Below are positions 53,760 to 61,934 of a DNA stretch of 64,000 nucleotides, piece by piece. The stretch comes from Cytobacillus purgationiresistens (GTDB taxonomy: Bacteria > Bacillota > Bacilli > Bacillales > Cytobacillaceae), in contig NZ_JAUSUB010000002.1 of the NCBI RefSeq assembly GCF_030813235.1, forward strand, positions 124,001 through 188,000, written 5' to 3'. How positions within the stretch are numbered: the stretch's first letter is position 1; every line of letters begins with the position of its first letter. The position numbers and the translations under genes were made by a program. A model generated the notes under the pieces. The model was not told the DNA's origin. It ran no database searches and saw only the letters and a list, made by a program, of their open reading frames with translations.

Positions 53760-53806
53760 AGCGGCCGTCCTAATCTTTCACTTCTAAAAGATTGGAACGG
53801 CCTATT
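53760..53806 (-). terminator. Terminator of hemEH
   Basis: On the minus strand GGCCGTTCCAATCTTTTA pairs with TGAAAGATTAGGACGGCC around GAAG, a very long stem, followed by GCTTTTAC. It begins 6 bp after the hemH stop codon. The T-run is short. Confidence 0.85.
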
Positions 53807-53812
53807 TTTGTC

Positions 53813-54760
53813 TTATTTCTTAAGCTGTAAATGATTCAATACGACGGTTGCCATCGCATCGATAAATGCTGGCTTTGCATTTGGCATTTCTGGTCTAAAG
53901 TAAGTTGCGCCAATATCATCAGTCACAACTTTACATTCATAATCATTATCATAAAGAACTTCCAAATGATCAGCCACGAACCCAACTGGGGTATAAATAA
54001 ATGCTTCATAGCCTTTTTCATTATAGAGATCTCTAGTTAAATCTTGAACATCTGGTCCAAGCCATGGATCGGGAGTATTCCCGGCACTCTGCCAGCCTAC
54101 AGCATAGTGTTTCACACCTGCTTGTTCAGCAATTAATTCAGCAGTTTCTTGAAGCTGCTGAGGGTATGGATCACCCAATTCTTTAATTTTTTCTGGTAAG
54201 CTATGTGCAGATACAACTAGAACATAATTGTCTCTTTCAGCTCGTGTCATTTTGTCAATCTCTGCTTTCACACCATCCACCCAAAATTGAATGAATTTCG
54301 GCTCATTATACCAGCTTTCTATCGATGTAATAGTGGGTCCGCCAATCTTTTCTGCTGCTTCTTTGGCACGCCCATTATACGATTTAATACTAAAAGTAGA
54401 GAAGTGTGGAGCCAGAACAATACTGACAGCTTCTTCAATGCCATCTTCATGCATTTGCTTAACAGCATCTTCAACAAAAGGTTCAATATGCTTCAAACCG
54501 ATATAGGATTTAAACTCATACTCATTTTGAATTTCATTTAAATGATTTTGTAATGACACAGCTTGATCCTCAGTAATCTTAGCTAAAGGAGAGATTCCGC
54601 CAATCGCTTCATATCGACCTTTAAGATCTTCAAGCATTTCATCCGTTGGTTTTCTTCCATGTCTAATATGAGTATAATAGCTTTCGATATCTTCTTCCCG
54701 ATACGGAGTACCGTATGCCATTACTAATAATCCGATTTTTTTCTTAGCCAAATTGTCCAC
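53813..54760 (-). CDS. hemH: Ferrochelatase-family enzyme HemH (coproporphyrin ferrochelatase)
   Basis: A 315-aa ferrochelatase. [20 protein letters not shown] and [20 protein letters not shown] are N-terminal family blocks; [20 protein letters not shown] carries the metal-binding histidine, and [20 protein letters not shown] is the signature. It inserts Fe2+ into coproporphyrin III in the Gram-positive coproporphyrin-dependent heme route. It follows hemE by 42 bp on the same strand. In B. subtilis hemY comes next, but here it does not. Confidence 0.96.
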   Translation of the reverse strand: MDNLAKKKIGLLVMAYGTPYREEDIESYYTHIRHGRKPTDEMLEDLKGRYEAIGGISPLAKITEDQAVSLQNHLNEIQNEYEFKSYIGLKHIEPFVEDAVKQMHEDGIEEAVSIVLAPHFSTFSIKSYNGRAKEAAEKIGGPTITSIESWYNEPKFIQFWVDGVKAEIDKMTRAERDNYVLVVSAHSLPEKIKELGDPYPQQLQETAELIAEQAGVKHYAVGWQSAGNTPDPWLGPDVQDLTRDLYNEKGYEAFIYTPVGFVADHLEVLYDNDYECKVVTDDIGATYFRPEMPNAKPAFIDAMATVVLNHLQLKK

Positions 54761-54802
54761 CTCTTAACATTTGTTTCGAAATCATCCAGTTTTTCCCTCT
54801 TA

Positions 54803-55849
54803 CTATTTTGCCATCTTTTCAGCAGAATACTCATGTACAAAAGCTGTAAGCCTTTTCAACGTTTCAGGTTTTACTTCAGGGAATACACCATGACCAAGGT
54901 TATATATGTATCCAGGCTGCTTCATTCCCTGATCAAGAATCGCTTTTGTCTTCGCTTCAATTACTTCCCAAGGCGCAAGCAGCAGCGCTGGCTCAAGATT
55001 TCCTTGTACTGGTTTGGAAACGCCCAGTGCTCTTGCCTCTTGAATTGGCAATCTCCAGTCAAGCCCAACTACATCTAAAGGAAGATCATGCCACTCTTTC
55101 ACTAAATGGCTTGCCCCTACTCCAAACATAATGAGCGGCACGTTTTCTTCCTTCAAGGATGCAAAAATCCTCTCCATTACTGGCTTAATATAGTAGCGAT
55201 AATCTTCTACGTTTAATGCACCAACCCATGAATCAAAAATCTGAATCGCTTTTGCCCCAGCTTTAATTTGTGCCTTTACATATGAAATCGCCGTATCAGC
55301 CAGTTTATCCATTAATGCAAACCATGCTTTTGGCTCTGAATACATAAATGCCTTCGTCTTATGATAGTTTTTAGAAGGTCCGCCTTCAATCATATAGCTT
55401 GCTAAAGTAAATGGAGCACCAGTAAAACCTATGAGAGGTACGTTTAATTGTTCTTTAGTTAATAACTTAATCGTCTCGAGAACATATGGTACATCTTCTT
55501 CCGGATCAATTTCTCCCAATTTCTCCACATCTGCAAGTGATTTAATTGGATTATCAATAACAGGACCAATCCCGGATTTAATCTCTACATCCACTCCAAT
55601 TGCAGGCAACGGAGTCATAATATCTTTATACAAAATCGCTGCATCGTTGTTATATTGCTCCACCGGCAACCTTGTGACATATGCACAAAGTTCAGGTTGG
55701 TGAGTAATTTCAAATAACGAATATTTTTCCTTAATCGCTCGATATTCCGGTTGTGAACGGCCAGCTTGTCTCATATACCAAACTGGGACATAATCCGTTC
55801 TCTCTCCCCTAGCAGCTTTAAGAAATGTATCGTTGATTGTAATTGACAT
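54803..55849 (-). CDS. hemE: Uroporphyrinogen decarboxylase HemE
   Basis: A 348-aa cytosolic enzyme that decarboxylates the four acetate side chains of uroporphyrinogen III to give coproporphyrinogen III. The signature [16 protein letters not shown] lies near residue 21-36, and [32 protein letters not shown] and [13 protein letters not shown] are other conserved blocks. First gene of hemEH; the start ATG follows AGGTGG. Confidence 0.97.
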   Translation of the reverse strand: MSITINDTFLKAARGERTDYVPVWYMRQAGRSQPEYRAIKEKYSLFEITHQPELCAYVTRLPVEQYNNDAAILYKDIMTPLPAIGVDVEIKSGIGPVIDNPIKSLADVEKLGEIDPEEDVPYVLETIKLLTKEQLNVPLIGFTGAPFTLASYMIEGGPSKNYHKTKAFMYSEPKAWFALMDKLADTAISYVKAQIKAGAKAIQIFDSWVGALNVEDYRYYIKPVMERIFASLKEENVPLIMFGVGASHLVKEWHDLPLDVVGLDWRLPIQEARALGVSKPVQGNLEPALLLAPWEVIEAKTKAILDQGMKQPGYIYNLGHGVFPEVKPETLKRLTAFVHEYSAEKMAK

Positions 55850-56092
55850 TTATAGTATCCACCTTTCGAAACTTATCCTCATATCATTGTAATATATCTA
55901 TGTAAAAAATAGAAACCTGTAGCCTATTATAACTCCTATCCAAATTTACTATAACTTTTTTCATTTAAAGTTGTACAGTTGCTTCTAGGAAATGTCGAAA
56001 AATTGACGTTTTTAATTCATTCAAACTACTCACATTAGATTTCCTGTTCATTGTAAGGAAAGGTATAATGAAAAACAAGAGGTGATTCATAG

Positions 56093-56584
56093 ATGAATTT
56101 ATATATTACGAGTGGAACACGCAATTTTTTAAGCATCATTAAACAGAAGCATACTAAGAAACCAATGGTGATGATGCAGAATGCGCAAGACACATTATTA
56201 GTCCATGAAACACCAGGAAAAAGCATATTTCAACAACCAAGATCTTTTAAAATCATCAACTCAGAGGGCACTTTGCGAAACGGCGGGTTTGCCGTTTTTA
56301 ATTATATTCCCCTCACTGACGAAGCAAAGCCGATCTTTGAATACAATAATAAAAATCTTTCTGAGAAGTTAGCTCATCTGTCTGGACTACAAGCAGTACG
56401 AGTGCTAGAACCCTTGAAAACGAACACATTCCTTATACTCACCATCTGGGACAAAGAGACTCATTTCAAAGATTGGGAGGCGACTGATGCATATAAGGAC
56501 ATGCAATCGGGAACTGAGTACACCCAACTGCTATCGTCACCAGCATATGCTGCAAAGTATTATATACAAAAAGATGAAGAATAG
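56093..56584 (+). CDS. hmoB: Heme-degrading monooxygenase HmoB-like (YhgC)
   Basis: A 163-aa protein with a C-terminal ABM domain (residues about 60-155: GGFAVFNYIPLTDEAKPIFE; LSGLQAVRVLEPLKTNTFLI; TIWDKETHFKDWEATDAYKD) like the heme monooxygenases IsdG/HmoB, preceded by an N-terminal extension of about 60 residues as in B. subtilis HmoB. It would cleave heme with release of iron. AAGAGGTGATT precedes the ATG at 56093. It is divergent from hemE, separated by 243 bp. Confidence 0.88.
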   Translation: MNLYITSGTRNFLSIIKQKHTKKPMVMMQNAQDTLLVHETPGKSIFQQPRSFKIINSEGTLRNGGFAVFNYIPLTDEAKPIFEYNNKNLSEKLAHLSGLQAVRVLEPLKTNTFLILTIWDKETHFKDWEATDAYKDMQSGTEYTQLLSSPAYAAKYYIQKDEE

Positions 56585-56598
56585 GTTGAACAATAACG

Positions 56599-56632
56599 AA
56601 ATAGCCCCTTCACAGAGAAGGAGCTATTTTTT
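56599..56632 (+). terminator. Bidirectional terminator after hmoB
   Basis: AATAGCCCCTT and AAGGAGCTATT pair around CACAGAG and are followed by TTTTTAT; the A-rich left flank makes it usable on the minus strand as well. Confidence 0.85.
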
Positions 56633-56837
56633 ATATTAAGAACATTGCCACAATTGTTGTTGCAGCAAGTCCGATTACCACAGGTAAAAAATTTCTTCTT
56701 GCAAGTTCAAATACATCAACATTACAAATGGCAGCAACAGGGATGATTGCCCATGGAATAATTGTACCTCCGCCAATGTAAGACATAATATAAAAACAAA
56801 AGAGCACAGCGTGTATAAGAAGTGCTACCAACACACT
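56631..56837 (-). pseudogene. C-terminal remnant of a polytopic permease, cut by the integrated element
   Basis: Only the last 65-70 codons of a membrane transporter remain: IMSYIGGGTIIPWAIIPVAA, then ICNVDVFELARRNFLPVVIG, ending LAATTIVAMFLI, two hydrophobic segments typical of the end of an ion- or solute-symporter. The frame runs into a TAA at about 56835, and no ribosome binding site is present. The element at 56838 onwards probably inserted here and moved the rest of the gene to its other end, beyond the window. The family could not be fixed. Confidence 0.7.
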
Positions 56838-56876
56838 TATACCGTTCGCCTAATGCCCTAGGCAAACATTTGCTGT

Positions 56877-56949
56877 ACCCTAAATGTAGTTTAGTACATT
56901 CTAGGGTTCTTAGCAACGGTTTGTATGCCAGGTGAATCGTTGCTTTTTT
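56877..56949 (+). promoter_or_regulatory. Two hairpins, second terminator-like, in the leader of the replication-type gene
   Basis: The first hairpin (56877-56907) pairs ACCCTAAATGTA with TACATTCTAGGGT with a one-base bulge. The second (56913-56943) pairs GCAACG with CGTTGC, followed by TTTTTT (56944-56949), only 23 bp before the ATG at 56973. The layout resembles attenuation leaders of plasmid replication genes, where the terminator is favoured by a counter-transcript. A small palindrome GCCTAATGCCCTAGGC (56848-56863) lies just before. Confidence 0.5.
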
Positions 56950-56972
56950 GTTTCCTTGGGGAGACATTTATT

Positions 56973-57779
56973 ATGAAGAAATGTATTGACGTAATAGCAA
57001 ATGAAGAATCATATATTAACCTTTCCACTTTTAAAGATATAGAAGGCATGAATAAGACTATCCGTACAAATAAAGACATCATAAGAGCCACTGTAAAGCG
57101 TTCTGACGTACAGGTTAGACTTATTGCATTACTGGAGCTTTTAAAACGTCACAGTTGCAAGCAATTAGGTGTGAGCTATATGTCTAAAAATACGATTGCC
57201 GACAAGCTAGAACTCTCTTATAAAACCGTGCAGCGTTTAATGAAGAAACTAGAAGACCTCGGCATGATCCGCCAGGTATCAATGAAGCGTAAAAAGGATA
57301 TGTTGCAAACTGCAAATGCAATAATCATTCAACCTGTGCAAGATGATGTGTCCGACAAGACACCGCCTAAAGAGTCCGAGAAGTGTCCTACTAAAACAAA
57401 ACCTGTTTCTTTAAAACAAAATAATAAAAGATTAAATAAACGTAATAGATCCGTGGAACTATCATCAGCTAATTTTATAGCTCATTGGGTTCCAAAAGCA
57501 TTTGCAGATTTCACAAGTAATTTTTATTCAAAAGCTGAAACTATACAAGAGTTTTGGAAAGTAGTTAAACAGTGTAATAGAGTAATTGATTATGAGAATG
57601 ATAAAAGAGCATTTACAGGTGATCAAGAGCTTCAAATAGGCGTTAAAGCTTTCAAGGAGTTTGTAATGAAGTTGAAAGCAGGCACGAGGATGATTAAAGG
57701 GGAATTTGCCTACTTCAATGGGATTGTAAATAAGCTTATGGACAAGCTTTATTTTGATCATGATTTCGTTTCACAATGA
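56973..57779 (+). CDS. Winged-helix replication-initiation-type protein of the element
   Basis: A 268-aa protein starting MKKCIDVIANEESYINLSTF at an ATG after TGGGGAG; an upstream in-frame ATG at 56925 lacks a ribosome binding site. Residues about 45-100 are a helix-turn-helix (QVRLIALLELLKRHSCKQLG; SYMSKNTIADKLELSYKTVQ), like the plasmid Rep or Crp-like wHTH. A lysine-rich linker (NNKRLNKRNRS) precedes a C-terminal helical domain with DKRAFTGDQELQIGVKAFKE. Proteins of this kind begin plasmid-like elements in bacilli, so it is probably a replication or maintenance regulator. It converges with the small membrane gene and overlaps its end by 9 bp. Confidence 0.65.
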   Translation: MKKCIDVIANEESYINLSTFKDIEGMNKTIRTNKDIIRATVKRSDVQVRLIALLELLKRHSCKQLGVSYMSKNTIADKLELSYKTVQRLMKKLEDLGMIRQVSMKRKKDMLQTANAIIIQPVQDDVSDKTPPKESEKCPTKTKPVSLKQNNKRLNKRNRSVELSSANFIAHWVPKAFADFTSNFYSKAETIQEFWKVVKQCNRVIDYENDKRAFTGDQELQIGVKAFKEFVMKLKAGTRMIKGEFAYFNGIVNKLMDKLYFDHDFVSQ

Positions 57780-58169
57780 CTTTGCAATTTCAACAAGTAG
57801 ATCCATGAGTAACGGAAGCATTTGCACAAGGATATAGCCTAAACCAGCTTTCTGAATCATTTCAAAACCTTTGTCTGAATTACCAATCATAACGAATAGG
57901 CCGCCGCCTAACATCACGACAAGAGAGATTGGGTAGCTAAGAGCTTTAACCAATTCAACTAAAGGATTAAAGGCATTTATAACCTTTGCAGTTACTACAC
58001 CATCAATGGCAGCTGCAGAAGCTAAGGAAACATCACCGAATGTTAGGGATAGAATTGTCACTCCAGCTACTACACATATTTTTACCATGGGTTTCCACTC
58101 GACCTTTTGCTCAACTGCTGGACTGTTCATAAATTCTTTGATGCTCATCGTCTTTGTCTTTTTGAACAT
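57771..58169 (-). CDS. Small membrane protein, VirB2/TrbC-like candidate
   Basis: A 132-aa protein: a basic N-terminus (MFKKTKTMSIKEF), a first hydrophobic segment at about residues 28-52 ending SLASAAAIDG (a possible signal-peptidase site), then two more hydrophobic stretches (YPISLVVMLGGGLFVMIGNS; AGLGYILVQMLPLLMDLLVE). The two-helix, small-residue-rich mature part resembles pilin-like VirB2/TrbC or other conjugation-channel subunits. It follows the Replic_Relax gene by 14 bp. The assignment rests on layout and context only. Confidence 0.55.
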   Translation of the reverse strand: MFKKTKTMSIKEFMNSPAVEQKVEWKPMVKICVVAGVTILSLTFGDVSLASAAAIDGVVTAKVINAFNPLVELVKALSYPISLVVMLGGGLFVMIGNSDKGFEMIQKAGLGYILVQMLPLLMDLLVEIAKSL

Positions 58170-58183
58170 AATAATCGCTCCTT

Positions 58184-58774
58184 TTAATTAAATTCGTTGG
58201 CCAAGTAGATTCGAGTCTGCAATCCATCTGATAATGCTAAAAGTTGTTTTTTTCTATAATCGGTTGTCGTGATCCAAATAAATTTAGGCTGTTTTTCAAA
58301 CACTTTTAATTCTATAAGCCTTTTGTATTTCTCGATTTTCACCTTATTCATTGACATTTTTTGTTCGTTGTCTACCTCAATAATGTGGAAGGTATTGGCC
58401 ATAGTAAAAACAGCATCAGCAATAACTGTCACTTCATCCTTTACTGATAACTTAATCTCACTTTTCCATGTGGACGGACATCCATAAGAAAGGTATAGGG
58501 AATTTCGCATTAAATGATGGGTGATTTGATGAGTCTTTTTCAGCACTTTTGTTGACCCAACCCTTTGCCGTCCTTCTGCATTTAGATAATATATATTTTC
58601 ATTTAAACGGACCACATTGAGATAATCTGATAAGGCTTTTAACACTCGATTAGCATTTCTGGTACCGCCTAAACGATGTAACTTTTGTATTTGTGAACGA
58701 CTAAGAAAGCCCAATTTCTTCAAGCTCAAGAGTATATTTTCGTGCCTTTGCTCCTTTGTTAAAGTTGCTAACAT
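58184..58774 (-). CDS. Replication-relaxation (Replic_Relax) family protein
   Basis: From the ATG at 58774 (MLATLTKEQRHENILLSLKK) this is a 196-aa protein with an N-terminal winged helix (FLSRSQIQKLHRLGGTRNAN; LSDYLNVVRLNENIYYLNA) and a PD-(D/E)XK-like region (VTVIADAVFTMANTFHIIEV; DNEQKMSMNKVKIEKYKRLI), as in the Replic_Relax family associated with plasmid transfer and replication. Longer in-frame starts reach 58828 but the AGAAAGG site favours 58774. It overlaps the FtsK-like gene by 74 bp. Confidence 0.85.
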   Translation of the reverse strand: MLATLTKEQRHENILLSLKKLGFLSRSQIQKLHRLGGTRNANRVLKALSDYLNVVRLNENIYYLNAEGRQRVGSTKVLKKTHQITHHLMRNSLYLSYGCPSTWKSEIKLSVKDEVTVIADAVFTMANTFHIIEVDNEQKMSMNKVKIEKYKRLIELKVFEKQPKFIWITTTDYRKKQLLALSDGLQTRIYLANEFN

Positions 58775-60035
58775 AGTCATCATCCTTTCTCGCTCTATAG
58801 GTGATATTCGGTTTGATTGTTTTATCAATAAATTTATTTGTAATATATGGTGTCTGGACTACACTTCTTTCATCAGCCCAATAGATTGCTCTCCCTGGTA
58901 TCCTAGGTAAAATTTCCGCCCCATCTGCATCTAACACAGCTCTACTAGCTGCGGCAGTTCTTAATCTGAAACATACTTGTGCATTTACTGTTTGACGCAC
59001 CTGTGAGCTTATAGCTTGATTAGAAGGGTATTGAGTACAATAGACAGTCCTAAAACCTGCCCCCCTTCCTCTACGGCAAATATCCTCGATAAGCTCCTGA
59101 CAGTCTTTATCATTTGCTATATCGGCAGCTTCATCAATTACAACAAAATATCGTTCAGGAAAACCAGCTTCAGCTACATCTTCATACCCTCTTTGAAGCA
59201 AGAAATTTATACGCTCATTCATCATGGATTGTGCTTGTTTTAATATCTTTAACGCTTCCTTTTTATCTTTTGCAAGCCCTCTAACTTGCTCTAACCATTT
59301 GAATCGGTTAAATGCTAAGCCTCCCTTAAGATCAATTAGAAAGAAATTAACATTCTTTATTTGACGTGCTGTTAGAGTAGTGATGATATTCTTTAGGAAT
59401 ACTGTCTTTCCATACCCAGGACTCCCAGCAACAATTAAGTTATATTCAGTTTCAAAATTGTGCTTTATTAATTTTTCTCTAGTGATACCGACAGGAACTT
59501 CCCAACCACTAACCTTTTTAAATAACTCTTTTTCATAAAGGAAATTATTAGTTAATGGCGCAGTCCAAACTTTAAACTTCAACATCCCATCAAACGAAAG
59601 CTCTATATCCTTTATCTGCTCTTTCTTTTTCTGAAGTATTTCTCTAATTTGAAGAATTGGATTAGTTTTAAGGTTAATGCTTTTAACATCACTGAGATTG
59701 ATATCTGGTAACTTAGTCTTTGCATTAATACCATCTTGAAAATGATCCAATTTTAGTTGAAAATCATTAACTGACAATCCTTGTGGAAGTTGAAACACAT
59801 ACTCTACATAGTTTTCTTTGACCGTTCTTCTGTGAATACGTATCTTACTCCCATCCTTTGATACAAGCCCTGCATTATCAGCTATGCGGACAAACTTCTG
59901 AGTATCATTCCCTCCCATCCCCAATTTGTATAAATAAGATGCTCCCACTACTCCACCAACGAGCGCTGATGAAATGACTTCTGCTATCACATGTAGCACC
60001 ACCCTTCCCTTTGTATATTCGTAGAATAGTCCCAT
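58701..60035 (-). CDS. FtsK/SpoIIIE-type DNA translocase (conjugation coupling protein)
   Basis: A 444-aa ATPase. An N-terminal helix (about residues 12-36, HVIAEVISSALVGGVVGASY) anchors it in the membrane. Walker A is VAGSPGYGKTVFLKNI (Lys210), Walker B is YFVVIDEAADI, and the sensor-like region RGRGAGFRTVYCTQYPSNQA and RLRTAAASRAVLDADGAEIL complete the FtsK domain. Such proteins pump DNA during conjugation of Gram-positive elements (TcpA/ConQ class). It overlaps the Replic_Relax gene, so they act together. Confidence 0.92.
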   Translation of the reverse strand: MGLFYEYTKGRVVLHVIAEVISSALVGGVVGASYLYKLGMGGNDTQKFVRIADNAGLVSKDGSKIRIHRRTVKENYVEYVFQLPQGLSVNDFQLKLDHFQDGINAKTKLPDINLSDVKSINLKTNPILQIREILQKKKEQIKDIELSFDGMLKFKVWTAPLTNNFLYEKELFKKVSGWEVPVGITREKLIKHNFETEYNLIVAGSPGYGKTVFLKNIITTLTARQIKNVNFFLIDLKGGLAFNRFKWLEQVRGLAKDKKEALKILKQAQSMMNERINFLLQRGYEDVAEAGFPERYFVVIDEAADIANDKDCQELIEDICRRGRGAGFRTVYCTQYPSNQAISSQVRQTVNAQVCFRLRTAAASRAVLDADGAEILPRIPGRAIYWADERSVVQTPYITNKFIDKTIKPNITYRARKDDDYVSNFNKGAKARKYTLELEEIGLS

Positions 60036-60041
60036 TTAAAA

Positions 60042-60143
60042 GGAATATCGATAGTCTACCTTGAACCATCGTTATGACAGGATTTCAACTATTCCTTTTG
60101 GAATACTAGCCTAGAATTTTAATTGGAATATTCATCTGGAATA
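60042..60143. promoter_or_regulatory. Cluster of GGAATA boxes upstream of the FtsK-like gene
   Basis: GGAATA occurs at 60042, 60100, 60125 and 60138, and inverted as TATTCC at 60090. The inner pair forms the palindrome CTATTCCTTTTGGAATA. It lies between the divergent FtsK-like and XRE genes, where a repressor such as the XRE protein would act; alternatively these are iteron-like origin repeats. Confidence 0.5.
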
Positions 60144-60275
60144 GTAAATGTATATGGGCGAATGACTTGAATATTGCATGTACATGAAATTTTTCTTTAA
60201 TTTTTATGAAGCTATTCATTAAAGGAAATTAAACGCAATTTCAAGAAATAGTAGTATAAGGATGTGAAAATACAT

Positions 60276-60479
60276 ATGATTAAAGGAAATCGAATAGATT
60301 ACTGGATGGAAGAGCAGGGGTTAAAAAATAAACATGTGGCAAAAGCATGCGAGGTATCTGAACAAACATTTTCAAAATGGAGACAAAATAAAACTCAACC
60401 ATCACTAATACAAAGTGGTATAATCGCTAAAAAACTCAATGTTTCTGTCGATGATTTGATTGAATGGGAGGAATCATAA
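60276..60479 (+). CDS. XRE-family helix-turn-helix regulator (67 aa)
   Basis: A 67-aa protein that is only a helix-turn-helix: MIKGNRIDYWMEEQGLKNKH, VAKACEVSEQTFSKWRQNKT, then QPSLIQSGIIAKKLNVSVDD and LIEWEES. It fits the Cro/CI-like regulators of integrated elements. The GTG at 60264 is too close to AAGGA; the ATG at 60276 is preferred. It is divergent from the FtsK-like operon and the GGAATA cluster lies between, so it may repress transfer genes. Confidence 0.88.
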   Translation: MIKGNRIDYWMEEQGLKNKHVAKACEVSEQTFSKWRQNKTQPSLIQSGIIAKKLNVSVDDLIEWEES

Positions 60480-60481
60480 AC

Positions 60482-61042
60482 TTGAAAAAAATAATTTTAC
60501 TGATCTGCTTATTATTTTTAGCAGGATGCTCTAATATTGAAACATCAGGAGAAGAGGTCGATGAGCTCGAGATTTTTGTAAGCTCATATAATAAGGCTGC
60601 TAAAACTCTCGAAGAAAATTCTAACCTTCTTATTAACCAGCTTAATCCCTCAAATTTTCAAGAAATAGAGAGAACTAAGGATGGTTATGGTTTTAAAAGA
60701 ATATTAGATAATAGCATAAGTGATGAAACAACAACTATGTTTACTCTTGAAGTTTTTTATGATAATGATAAAAATATTATCGGATACCAAGTTTATAGTG
60801 TTGGAAACTTAAAAAAAATTATTAATGATGGAACTACTGAGTATTCTACACCTGGAATAGCATCAAGCTATGCGATTGCAGATGTTCTATTTGATGATGT
60901 AAAACAATTCAGTGATCACTTTTTAAACATAATGAATAGTGAAGAGGAAGAATTTTATTATGAAGAAAATGGTTATAAAGTTTCAATGACATTTAAAGCT
61001 GATATTGGAGCAATTGCAATTAAATTTATGAAGACAGAATAA
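60482..61042 (+). CDS. Hypothetical lipoprotein
   Basis: A 186-aa lipoprotein. The TTG at 60482 follows GGGAGG at a good distance; the ATG at 60464 is upstream and overlaps the end of the XRE gene. It starts MKKIILLICLLFLAGCSNIE with the lipobox LAGC. The rest is acidic and has no recognised domain (LEIFVSSYNKAAKTLEENSN; IGYQVYSVGNLKKIINDGTT). It is co-directional with, and 3 bp after, the regulator gene. Surface exclusion or host interaction would suit a conjugative element, but nothing here proves it. Confidence 0.75.
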   Translation: MKKIILLICLLFLAGCSNIETSGEEVDELEIFVSSYNKAAKTLEENSNLLINQLNPSNFQEIERTKDGYGFKRILDNSISDETTTMFTLEVFYDNDKNIIGYQVYSVGNLKKIINDGTTEYSTPGIASSYAIADVLFDDVKQFSDHFLNIMNSEEEEFYYEENGYKVSMTFKADIGAIAIKFMKTE

Positions 61043-61046
61043 AAAT

Positions 61047-61072
61047 AACCGTCTCATTACGAGGCGGTTTTT
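61047..61072. terminator. Bidirectional terminator between lipoprotein and LexA-like genes
   Basis: AACCGTCTC and GAGGCGGTT pair around ATTAC, with TTTTTAAT on the plus side and A-rich sequence on the other. It overlaps the 3' end of the LexA-like gene. Confidence 0.8.
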
Positions 61073-61281
61073 AATATCCTTAATGTTCTCGGCTGCCCTT
61101 CTTCCCAGCAGACGAAACCTTTCTTTCTTAATGAATGTAATATTCCACTCACTGTGGAAGAGGAAGCAAGACCTAATTCCTTAGCTATTTCTCTATAAGA
61201 TGGAGAATAATTGTTTTCATTTACATAATTGATAACAGCATCCAAAGTCTCTTTTTGTCTCTTCGTAAGTTTGTTATGCAT
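61057..61281 (-). CDS. LexA-type winged-helix protein lacking the peptidase domain
   Basis: A 74-aa protein starting MHNKLTKRQKETLDAVINYV, followed by NENNYSPSYREIAKELGLAS and SSTVSGILHSLRKKGFVCWE. This is the DNA-binding domain of LexA, with the family pattern of a first helix with RQ, YSPSYREIA and the recognition helix STVSGILHSL. The C-terminal Ser-Lys peptidase (self-cleavage) part is absent, so it cannot respond to RecA by autolysis alone. The ATG at 61281 follows GAGGGG. It overlaps the end of the WYL-type gene by 8 bp. Confidence 0.82.
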   Translation of the reverse strand: MHNKLTKRQKETLDAVINYVNENNYSPSYREIAKELGLASSSTVSGILHSLRKKGFVCWEEGQPRTLRILKTAS

Positions 61282-61501
61282 TACTGACCCCTCTTTGTCT
61301 CGTTGGTTTAGCAACTGATAATACCCCATCAAAAGTAAATGTCCTCAATTGTTGTTTTTTCAAATCATAAGCAAGAATACTATCGACATTTATTTTTCTC
61401 ACTATTACTGATCTATAAGTTAATTCCCCTTTGTTGTTAATATAAATTAAATTGATTGTATTACTTCCCTCAATTGAGTATTTAAACAAATGATTCATCA
61501 T
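61274..61501 (-). CDS. WYL-domain-type small protein
   Basis: A 75-aa protein, MMNHLFKYSIEGSNTINLIY, then INNKGELTYRSVIVRKINVD and ILAYDLKKQQLRTFTFDGVL. The pattern INLIYIN..G, then ILAYDL..Q.RTF is that of WYL-like domains, which bind ligands or nucleic acid next to DNA-binding proteins. It has AAGGAG before the ATG and overlaps the LexA-like gene, so the two are co-translated and may be partners (DNA-binding and ligand-sensing parts encoded separately). Confidence 0.75.
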   Translation of the reverse strand: MMNHLFKYSIEGSNTINLIYINNKGELTYRSVIVRKINVDSILAYDLKKQQLRTFTFDGVLSVAKPTRQRGVSNA

Positions 61502-61602
61502 TATCAGCTCCTTAAATATAATATTATAGGAACAACCGTTCTATTTCAAGTTGATTTTAGAACAAATGTTTGTATATAATAATTATATAAGGAGATGGAT
61601 TT

Positions 61603-61932
61603 ATGATTCGTGACCGTGGAAAAATGAAATGGCAGGGTGCGTTTTTTATGCCAGAGCATGTCAAACTACTTGGAGATATACAAACAGATTCAAATAAACA
61701 AGCAAAGCCGCAGCTGGATGAACAAGAGCTCGAGGAAATCCAAATCATTGTCATGGAGTCTCTCCAATACACCCTTCCTATAAAAATAACTACTTGGAAA
61801 AATGGATTTTTTAAACACTCAACTGGGATTGTTGATACTGTCGATATGGTTAAAATGCAGATTAGATTTGAGGTTAACGAAGAGAAAATCTATATACTGA
61901 TCGAAGATATTACTTCTGTCGAAAGGGTTTAA
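61603..61932 (+). CDS. YolD-like family protein
   Basis: A 109-aa member of the YolD-like family, recognised from MIRDRGKMKWQGAFFMPEHV and the C-terminal IEDITSVERV. In bacilli YolD-like genes often precede a Y-family DNA polymerase (UvrX/DinB-type). None is seen here; instead a YhjD-like gene follows after 2 bp. Ideal AAGGAG start context. Role unknown, with a presumed link to DNA damage responses. Confidence 0.9.
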   Translation: MIRDRGKMKWQGAFFMPEHVKLLGDIQTDSNKQAKPQLDEQELEEIQIIVMESLQYTLPIKITTWKNGFFKHSTGIVDTVDMVKMQIRFEVNEEKIYILIEDITSVERV

Positions 61933-61934
61933 TT

